Positions 35,396-43,496 of a stretch of DNA of 64,000 nt are shown here, one piece after another; positions within the stretch are counted from its first letter, which is position 1, and each line of letters opens with the position of its first letter. The stretch lies in the NCBI GenBank assembly GCA_026545225.1, contig CM048847.1, positions 7,806,501 to 7,870,500 on the forward strand. Direction: 5' to 3'. Source of the stretch: Cornus controversa. Taxonomy: Eukaryota; Streptophyta; Magnoliopsida; Cornales; Cornaceae. The position numbers and the translations under genes were made by a program. The notes under the pieces are model-generated. The model had not been told where the DNA came from. It saw only the letters and a program-made list of their open reading frames with translations, and ran no database searches.

Positions 35396-36067
35396 TGAAC
35401 AAGAAGAACAAGGAAAGAAAGTACCGGGACTGCAGAATGTGACAAAAATGGTATTGCAATAGTAACGGTCATCCTGCAAATAAGAAAAACCTACACGGAA
35501 CACCAACTGGATACCATGACCATTAAATGGAACAAAAAGTAGATAAACAGAACATAATAAAATAATTATGCACAAACGGACAATGTCAAGATTACTGCAT
35601 ATCTAAGGGTCTAAACTGGTGTTTCCCAATTGTCTAAGAGGTCTATGCGATAAGATATTGACTATCCAGGCACGCTAACGTATAGCATGCAAAGGGGCTG
35701 CCTTTCTTTATTACCGCCATACTGCATTGAAGCAATCTCAACAGTATTGGGAATTTAAACCAGACGGTAATAAACGGAAATGATCAACTGAATCGCATAT
35801 AACAATTAGACAAGTGGTACTACATACATAGTTAAAGTATAGAGAACAGATACATTGACAGAAAGCAAAAATGAAAACAGTAAAGATAAGACATGGTATA
35901 AAAGAAAAGATAACTGTATTCCATATATATGAAAATGAGTTTAGTACAAGGTGTACATGCATCTGGAATACTCAAAAAAAAAGAAAGAAAACATGGCCAA
36001 CATGGCCTATAGAAAAGCAAAGAAAGAAAATAATCGAAAATAAAATATAAAAGACAAATAAAGGCAG

Positions 36068-37286
36068 TTACTCGAGGGCGGGTGGTGGTGGTGGCTCGGT
36101 GGGAGTAGAGGTGGAGGTGGAAGCTCGTCCAGCAAGCAGCAACTGCAGGTCCTGTCGGAAGGCACGGAACTCGTCTAAAATAGCCCTCTGACCCTGTGCT
36201 AGAGACGAAATGTCCGTCCGAATGCCTGCCAGCTGACTCTGCGTCACCTGGACATGCTCGTCAAAACCCTACTGGAGCCGCTCTACATCAGCCGCCAGGT
36301 AGGAGTAGCCAGTCGCTAGGATGTCATGCCGCTCTACAGCAATATCCATCTCCTCCTCCTCCATCTCCTCATCATCAGACCCATCTCTTGCAGGCTCTCC
36401 CTCCTCCATCTCCACCGGGGCATCCATATCTACATCGTCTGGTGGATGCCCTGGTGGTCCTGTCGCTCTAAGTGTCGCCTCACCCGCTCCCACTGAGAAG
36501 ATGTGAAGCAGGTGGGAGGTGCCAACTGGATGTCAGTATCACTGACCGGTATACTAGCACGACTAAGAAAAGCGGCGACCAGAAAGGAAAGGGTAGCCGC
36601 CAGCTCACTGCTCACCGCATCCTCTTGTTCACGAGGCCGTCCCAGACTTTGAACATCTGCCCACATACCAGAGATGGGACAAAAAACCACGTGCCCGTGT
36701 GAAAAGCATAGAGGCAACGGAGGAGGTCGCCCCTGCGCTCTGCCACGTGCTGCAGGGGACACGCGTTCTTGATGAGAATAGTGTCCAGGAACCACAGTCT
36801 GCTCGGGCACATCGATTTGGACGTGCAATTGTGACTGGACGTGGTAAACGCCCTGCCACACATGTCCATCACGATGGAAAATAGTGTAGAGTCAGCTGGA
36901 AGTGCGGCCCTGAAAAGCGGTCGACCGTCCTGGTCAACCATATCTGGCGGCTGCTGGTGAGGGATGCTGAGCATATGCGCAATCCAGCTCGGAGTAATCG
37001 TGATCGTCAGGGTGCCCACGGCCGTCTCTAATGTGTCCGGCGCTGTGCACGAGTAAGTCATGCGCTCATAGAAGACCTGCACTAAGCGCTCGTGTGCCAC
37101 GTCAGTGGGAGGCACACATAGTCGGTCGAGGCGACGCCTCCTGAGCTCGACGACAGTCCATACGGTGTCGGGACGCGTCTCGAACTTTGTCAAGTCAAAA
37201 ATCTGCTCTGGGTGAAACTTCTGAGACCGGAAGGCTCGCCCGGGCACATCTCAAACAGAACCGGGGGCATTCTTCACCCTCGCCAT
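36068..37286 (-). pseudogene. E1 third ORF (Athila 'env-like'), broken
   Basis: An ATG at 37286 gives MARVKNAPGSV and then a stop at 37251. The same frame continues with FDLTKFETRPDTVW, LRRRRLD, RLVQVFYERM, SRLWFLDTILIKNACPLQH and RRGDLLRCLYAFHTG. Two frameshifts follow (about 36610 and 36440-36490). The C-terminal part is acidic (DGSDDEEMEEEEMD) and then helix-forming, with an in-frame TAG at about 36267-36275. It ends at 36068. The layout and key motifs match the intact E2 ORF at 41381-42604. It is no longer able to make the full protein. Confidence 0.82.
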
Positions 37287-37300
37287 GATCTCGGAACAAT

Positions 37301-37687
37301 CTGCACTTTATTCCAAAAATTACGTAAATAAAAAGAAAATGAAAGGAATACTAAACTAAGAATAAAAGAATAAAAATGAAAATGAGGTCCTAGTCCATGG
37401 TGCTGACATGAATTCAAAAAAAAATTCGCTCTCAAAGAGGCAATGTACGCGGATGCAACCGAAACGAAAGTGCCGCAGTTACAAACCGTACGGTAAGCAT
37501 TCGAAGCAAAAAATAACGCAATATTTCCCCCATACATGAATTCCTACCCCCCAGAAGTTCGCAAAATCCCATTATGACTATAGCAATTGCACCAATCCAA
37601 CCCAACACCATTTGTCTATGTTTATTATGCCGTAAAACTATCAAAAATAGCGAGAAAGTACGCAAAATGTCGCCATGCCTCACTTAC
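37301..37687 (-). other. Candidate leader intron upstream of the E1 third ORF
   Basis: On the minus strand GAG|GTAAGTGAGG at 37687 is a near-perfect donor. A T-rich tract precedes AAAGTGCAG| at 37301, which fits an acceptor. The 387-bp span is AT/T-rich and ends 15 bases before the ATG at 37286. It would be a 5'-UTR intron of a third-ORF transcript. No transcript data are available here. Confidence 0.45.
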
Positions 37688-37921
37688 CTCAAGGTGAAGA
37701 AGATGAACGGCACACGAAGGTGAAAACCCAACTCGCAGTCACGAAGAGAAGAGCGTGCGAGTGCTAGCGGTGATCTCGGACTATGTCGAACGGCGGTGGA
37801 TGATCGGGGATGGAAGAACACGGGTGCGATAGTGCTCGGGGAAACTCTGGATCACTCAGAGAAGAGAAGGAAGTCGGACGGTTTGAGGAAGAAATGTGGA
37901 AATGAGAGGGAAGCCCAACAG

Positions 37922-37929
37922 TTTAAATA
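37922..37929 (-). promoter_or_regulatory. TATA-like box upstream of the E1 third ORF
   Basis: TATTTAAA on the minus strand, 32 bp downstream of the palindromic array and about 636 bp upstream of the ATG. A CACGTG G-box lies between (37941-37946). E2 has the same octamer in the same arrangement at 43015-43022. Confidence 0.55.
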
Positions 37930-37960
37930 AGACTTCGGCTCACGTGCAGGCATCGCGTGC

Positions 37961-38163
37961 ATCTCGATTGATCGAGATGTACATCTCGATTAATCGAGAT
38001 TTCGATTAATCGAAATCCCACTTCGATCAATCGAGGCTCTTCCTTCAATCAATCGAGATTTCTTCACTGAATCAAGATTTTATTTCGAGCAATCGAGATT
38101 TTACTTCGATCAATCGAAATCCCATTTCGATCAATCGAAAGTTCGATCGATCGAGGACCTATC
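37961..38163 (-). repeat. Palindromic array between E1 pol and third ORF (part 1)
   Basis: About ten copies of TCGATCAATCGA-type palindromes, starting with a perfect ATCTCGATTGATCGAGAT at 37961-37978. The array is cut at 38163 by E2 and continues at 49434-49572. It is the same motif as in the E1 LTR U3. Confidence 0.85.
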
Positions 38164-39685
38164 TGATTCGTGTGTGAGTCTGACTCAAAAAGTATATCAA
38201 TTAAAAATTTCCACACTTCGCAATAGAACGAATTCCTTGCAGAATAGGGCTATCGAAAGGAATGGGTATCGTACCTCAGGGATTATGTTCTGACGAGTTG
38301 GATTACGGAATTAATTCTAATTAAATTTAAAAGAAAAGAATTCTAATTTTTAACTAATTAAAAAGGTAAAATAAAATAAATCAAAGGTAAACAGATAATG
38401 AAGATAATAAGAGAGAAACCTAGGGTGTTTGACTTCACCACTAACTCCACAATCAATGGTCAATTGAATCAACAATAGGGGAATTACATCATGCATAAGT
38501 GGTGTCGGTGGCTACAAGCTCACCTTCATCCATCAAGAAGATAACATATGATTAAGGCTAAGCCATGGACTATCTTCGATTGGCATGGGCCATCTGCCTA
38601 ACTACTCTAATCTAGGGTGCAGTATGGTTCATCTTCTCTAGGCATAATCCATCAAAGCTCATAACAATATATTCAGTGATTACCATTGTGTAATAATCTC
38701 TCTCATGATCACAGAAAACAAAAGAGATTGAGTTCAATAACAACAACTAAATATCTAAGACAAGATAAGAAATCATTGAGATTGAATTTACAAGACTTTT
38801 ATTGCTCAATTCATTAATAAGAATCCTCACAATTACACAATCTATGCATGTATATAAAGGTCCCCAATAATTAAAATAATCAAACCATTGATGCTTTGTT
38901 AGGGCTACATCAAAACCCTAGTGGATGAACTAGCCGCTCATGGTAGAAGAAGAAGCTTCAACTGTTGAGGAAGAAGACATCATCTTTCTGAATTACGCGT
39001 ATGACTTCGTTCTCCAATGGCTCTGCAATATGTTTCTATTCTCTTCAGCCCTCTCAGACTCTCCAATCTCTGTGTAAGCTCTCCGAAAAAAAACTCTCTC
39101 TCTTCAGCCCCCAAGTCTTCACTTAATTCCCCAAGAGAATACACCAAAGTCCTAATCCAATTAGGAATTAATTAGGGTTTCCCGCAGTACTAATCAGGTG
39201 GGTTTTTCCTGCTGACTTCGGCCCAACTTTTGACCCACTAGAAGTCCGATTTACGGAATTTTCGTGAAATACAAAAGTGTGCAGAATCAAATTTTGTTCA
39301 ACCCCACTGGAGAATTATGTCTATTTGAGGCTCAGAAATAAGACTTCTGGTCCATTTTTCAAAACGGGATTAAGACTGTATTAAATGCAGATTTGGGCTT
39401 CAGGCCCGAAACCTTCTTAAGCAGCTGTAATTCTCTTGGACCTCTTCCTTGGGCTGATTTGAGTTGAAATAAATGGTTGAGTGAATCTCCTTGATGTAGG
39501 CTTCATCTCATCATCTTGGATGTCTTCTTTAAAAGCCCAAAATCCTGGTTTTAACTGAAATAATCATTAAGGCCCTGAAAATACAGAAAACACTAAAACA
39601 AAGTAAAATCACAAAATAATCTATCACTAAGAGAATAAAATACATAAGTTAAGAGGCTAGAATGCGTAACATTCAACGCCTATCA
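38164..39685 (-). mobile_element. E2 3' LTR
   Basis: TGATAGGCGTTGAATG... to ...CACACGAATCA on the minus strand. About 30 substitutions by eye against the 5' LTR (near 2%). Confidence 0.93.
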
Positions 39686-39721
39686 CACCCCCAAACTTAC
39701 ATATTGCTAGTCCCTTAGCAA
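39686..39721 (-). promoter_or_regulatory. E2 polypurine tract with adjacent hairpin
   Basis: GTAAGTTTGGGGGTG on the minus strand abuts the LTR. TTGCTAAGGGACTAGCAA lies just upstream as a 6-bp-stem hairpin, identical to E1. Confidence 0.85.
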
Positions 39722-40295
39722 TAGAATAAAACAAAACTAAAACAAAGAAACTACTAAACATTAACTAAACTACCTAACTCCACTTTCGTGGGAGAAACGA
39801 TTGCATTTAGCATATGCAACAAGCCTTTAAACCCCTAGGTTCCCCCTAGTGGACGAGTATAGTCTCGTGAGGGTTTCCAGAAATGTTACCCACAAACATT
39901 CAAAATTCTGTTTCAACATTAATTCAAGAAGAAGATTACAATACATAGTTACAAACTTGCATTCAAGAATTATTTCAAACTTTCAAATTCTATCATTTAA
40001 ATCAATGGTTTCCATGCATAATTCACAACAACATATCTCAAAATAATCAACTCTAGTCCCCTTGTGTAAAGTGAACTAGCAGTCCTCTCATGTAGCATAA
40101 CCAAGCTCTGAATATATTAAGGCACATACCCCTTCAACTCACTAGCTCCCCTTATTGAAATCATACTTCCACACATGAATACATGACTTTTCAAAAAAAA
40201 TTTCATCATTCTTTTTTTTTTCATTGCTTTATTGGTTGTGCAATGTCTTGATCTATTAAGCTTTCTGAAAGATCCATGTAGCAAGCTTTCAGTCA

Positions 40296-40470
40296 GTGAC
40301 TCCCAAACCAGACGGCTTTAGGGCACTAGGCTTTAAGATACCCTGAAGACCTAATTACTCGAATCAGTCAGGTTACAAATCAAGACAACCAATGCTCATC
40401 TTTTCTCACCCTTTCACTTTTGACGCGAACACTCCGTGCTTCCTGAGGCATAGAGGCCCGGTTACTCATG
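40296..40470 (-). other. Noncoding block conserved between E2 and E1
   Basis: Counterpart of 34724-34918: GTGACTCCCAAACCA, GGCTTTAGGGCACTAGG, ACGCGAACACTCCGTGCTT, GAGGCATAGAGGCCCGGTT, in the same order. Confidence 0.7.
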
Positions 40471-40972
40471 AAAATGATCAAATTGATTTGCTTATTCATC
40501 ACTTTTTTTTTCTTTTCTTTTTTTCACTTCTTTTCTTTCTTTTTTTTCATTGAAGTCAAGTATAACACATCATCGGTACTCATTCTCAGGAGATACTAAT
40601 TAATATCAAGCATATGTAACTCAATAACTCAAAACATAGGTTTATACCCCACAGAATTATGCTAGTGTGTCTGTGCATGTAAGGAAACTAAAATTAATCA
40701 TCCCAAAACATGTTATTGCAAACCATGATTCAAACCACTTAATTCAAATCACAGTTTTCAAAATTTTCAAACATACTCAAAAATTGCAAGTTATGCACCT
40801 ACATAAGGTATTAATCCCTTGAATGATGTCAAAACATTCTATCTAAAAATAAAACAAAATAAAATAAAATAAACAAACTAAGAAAATAAAATAAAAGAAA
40901 ATCCTAATACAAAAAGAATTTCACACAAATTTTCCCCCATATTGCAATAAAGCACACAAATAGGCATCGCCT

Positions 40973-41010
40973 CACCCCCAAACTTAAACTGTACATTGCC
41001 CTCAATGTAC
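40973..41010 (-). promoter_or_regulatory. E2 internal PPT-like tract with hairpin
   Basis: CACCCCCAAACTTA (plus strand) followed by GTACATTGCCCTCAATGTAC, an 8-bp perfect stem with a CCCT loop. Compared with E1 (35378-35395) a T-A pair is replaced by A-T, which is a compensatory change. Confidence 0.7.
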
Positions 41011-41380
41011 TAGCAATCAAAGCAAAGAGAAGAGTAAGAACGATGTTACCAAAAATTCGGAGTAGTGGAAAGAGAATAGAGTACATCACGAGCACGAAGG
41101 CAATGCAAGCACACCCCCAAACTTGGATGTTTCAATCTGTCAAAACAAACTACTATACCCCAAAGATCAAGTGAAAAGAGTATGGGTGAAAATAAATATG
41201 AAAGAGAAAAATCCTAAAAACAAATAAAATATTTTTTTTTTCATTTTTCAAATTTTTGTGTTTTTTTATTTTTATTTTTTTTATTTTTATTTTTAATAAA
41301 AATCTAACTACAAAAAGAAAAATAAAAAAAAATAAAAAAATTAATAATAAAATAACATACAAAAGATGGTTACCTTCTTG

Positions 41381-42604
41381 TTAAGGATGTGGTGGTGACT
41401 GAGCATCCAGATCTAAGTTTGCTTGGCGCATCAGGGCACGCATCATCCTCCTCATCTCTAGTTGCTCTTGGCGAGTGTCACGAAAGTGATCCGCCATCTC
41501 TGCTCTCATTGCACCAAACTGTGTGGAGACCTCTGTCTGTAAGGTGCCAAACTGGGCTGTCAACCCAGCAATCTGCCCTTCTAAATATTGATAGTCATGG
41601 CCACCAGCCTGTGCATGCACTTCCTCTTCCTCTGCCTCCATCTCCTCTGGATCGTCCACCGGTGGTGGTACATCTACATGCTCTCCTCCTTGGGCCAACC
41701 GAGATACCTCACCAGGCGCCGCTATGACTCTCTGGTGCATATGAGATCGACTCAAGTTCCAGTCATGCGTGCCATAATGAAGGTCATGTGGAAAGGCAAG
41801 CTCGTCCTCGTGGACTGCATACCCCTGTGATACAAGCAACTGGTGAATAATAGTAGGGAATGGAAACTCCCAGTCACTTGCACTGTCTGGTACCTTGGCC
41901 ACAACCTTGGAATAGAATTTCTCCATCTGGCCCCATACAATTTGTGGGAATGACAGCCAATGCCCAAAATGTATGGCATATAAGGCTCTGAGGAACTCTT
42001 GACGTCTTTCGGTTTTATGTCCAATTGGACATACATTCTTGAGTAGCACAGCGTCAAGGAACCATAAATGATTTGGCATTGAAGACTTTGAAGCTGCATT
42101 CCTTTTTGGCCCAGAAAATTGGTTGGCACACAATCGTGCAACCACATTGCCCACCGACAACTCGTCGGGTAAAGGAGTGTAGATATGAGATAAATCAGCT
42201 GGGCATTCATGAGGACAACCCATGGCAATGGCAATGGATGACATGTCCACTCGAACTATTGTTCCATCTATGGAAGAAGTAAGCACATCCCGCTCATCAG
42301 GTTTCGGCATCAAGTTTTGATAAAATACCTTGACAAGCCTCGGGTAAATAGTAGATGAGAGTGGAACAAAAATGGATGCCGACCGACGACGACGGATGTC
42401 GGAAATCCCCCATCGTGTCTCGGGAAACATACCATACAGTTCGGCTATGTCAAACGTTGTTTCATAGTTCAACGCCCTTGGATGCCATCTCTCTTGAATA
42501 CCGTCTTGGCGAGATCGTGAAGAACCTGTGGTCGGATCATTCCTCGCTCGGCGAGGATTACGTGAACTTGAAGCATCTTGGTGACTTGCTCTCTTTGGTG
42601 CCAT
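41381..42604 (-). CDS. E2 third ORF (Athila 'env-like' / plant transposon protein)
   Basis: An intact 407-residue ORF starting MAPKRASHQDASSS. The N-terminus is basic (RNPRRARND, later IRRRRSAS). The globular part (about 40-235) contains YETTFDIAELYGMFPETRW, RLVKVFYQNLMP, NHLWFLDAVLLKNVCPIGH and RALYAIHFGHW. This resembles the domain often annotated 'putative plant transposon protein' and the ORF called env-like in Athila elements. Residues about 320-335 are acidic (DDPEEMEAEEEE), and 340-395 form a heptad-like helix (QIAGLTAQFGTLQTEV), a likely coiled coil. I see no signal peptide or clear membrane segment, so a virus-like envelope role is doubtful. The E1 homologue is broken. Function unknown. 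Confidence 0.85.
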   Translation of the reverse strand: MAPKRASHQDASSSRNPRRARNDPTTGSSRSRQDGIQERWHPRALNYETTFDIAELYGMFPETRWGISDIRRRRSASIFVPLSSTIYPRLVKVFYQNLMPKPDERDVLTSSIDGTIVRVDMSSIAIAMGCPHECPADLSHIYTPLPDELSVGNVVARLCANQFSGPKRNAASKSSMPNHLWFLDAVLLKNVCPIGHKTERRQEFLRALYAIHFGHWLSFPQIVWGQMEKFYSKVVAKVPDSASDWEFPFPTIIHQLLVSQGYAVHEDELAFPHDLHYGTHDWNLSRSHMHQRVIAAPGEVSRLAQGGEHVDVPPPVDDPEEMEAEEEEVHAQAGGHDYQYLEGQIAGLTAQFGTLQTEVSTQFGAMRAEMADHFRDTRQEQLEMRRMMRALMRQANLDLDAQSPPHP

Positions 42605-43014
42605 AGAAGTAGAAAAAGTGTAGTAGAGGAATTAAATCGAACACTTGGTGTGCACAATTCTTTTGTAACCTTCAACCTCCTTTTTCCGGCAATTTTTCCA
42701 CCCAAATCGAACAGGTAATTACACCAAATTGATCCCCCAAACTTGGTCTTCAAAAGCCCTCAAAAATATTTGAACAATTTCTTCAAGGAAAAACTTCACT
42801 AACTTTGTTGTTGAATCTTGAAAAAATGTGAGCTTCCATTGAGAACTAGTGATTTTTGATCCACTTTGATGTTGAAGTTGAGGTTGATCAATGTTGAATC
42901 CTTGTTTAATAATCACTAATTGAAGAAATTAGTTTTCCGGATGATGTAGGACTTGAATTGGAGTTCAAAGAGGCTTAGGATGCAAGTAGTAGCAACATAG
43001 GAGGATAAGGAAGC

Positions 43015-43022
43015 TTTAAATA
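43015..43022 (-). promoter_or_regulatory. TATA-like box upstream of the E2 third ORF
   Basis: TATTTAAA on the minus strand, 37 bp downstream of the palindromic array and 411 bp upstream of the ATG at 42604. It is the same octamer as in E1, although the flanking sequence differs. Confidence 0.55.
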
Positions 43023-43054
43023 CCAAAAAAATTCGGGCAGCCCACATTTTTGCC

Positions 43055-43262
43055 TTGGGCGATCGATCCCCCCAAGGATGGGTGATCGATCGCCCACCTG
43101 GTGGGGCTGATCTTCAAGAAATATCATGGGGCGATCGATCCCCCTTGACTGGGGCGATCGATCCCCCTCCTGAAGGCCTGTTTGACCCTCCATCGCCCAA
43201 GGTCGACCGAGACTTGATATTTTTGAGTCTCCATCGCCCAAGGTCGACCGAGAGCACGATTT
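43055..43262 (-). repeat. Palindromic GCGATCGATC array between E2 pol and third ORF
   Basis: Four to five copies of GGGCGATCGATCCCCC or GATCGATCGCCC (about 43057, 43084, 43130, 43153), plus two direct copies of CCATCGCCCAAGGTCGACCG (43190 and 43231). It occupies the same place as the E1 TCGATTGATCGA array but with a different, GC-rich palindrome. Confidence 0.85.
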
Positions 43263-43496
43263 TTCACTCGTCTTGAGTCCAAATACCTCGGTACACCTCT
43301 TGGCATCCTCCGGAAGCAACTTATACATCAAAAACTCAAAGAAAAAAACATTAAAAAGCAACTAGAATTGAAGAAAAACTTAAGAAAACTAAAATCAAAA
43401 ATTAAAATTAAAGAAAACTAAAAGAAATAAAGCATAGAAATACATACAAAACTTACAATTTAACGTCCGTAAGAGACGATTGACTCTCCGAAGGGA

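Larger units (their letters stand above)
34305..36067 (-). other. E1 3' noncoding region
   Basis: No ORF of substance. It contains a conserved block (34724-34918) and a second hairpin plus PPT-like module (35358-35395), both mirrored in E2. The short ORFs inside are not conserved between E1 and E2. Confidence 0.65.
39722..41380 (-). other. E2 3' noncoding region
   Basis: About 1.7 kb without a credible ORF, AT-rich, with A/T homopolymer tracts (for example 40502-40550 and 41229-41330). It holds the conserved block, a second hairpin plus PPT-like module and another PPT-like tract at 41112-41125. Confidence 0.65.

Noticed and set aside
34353..35575. Small ORFs of 60-118 codons in the E1 3' region
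   Set aside because: They are not conserved in E2, where the homologous DNA keeps only noncoding blocks.
36196..36884. Plus-strand ORFs rich in Ser/Pro and others
   Set aside because: Antisense shadows of the acidic and helical segments of the E1 third ORF.
41381..42604. Captured host gene inside E2
   Set aside because: A broken homologue sits at the same position in E1 (36068-37286), so it is a native third ORF of the element.
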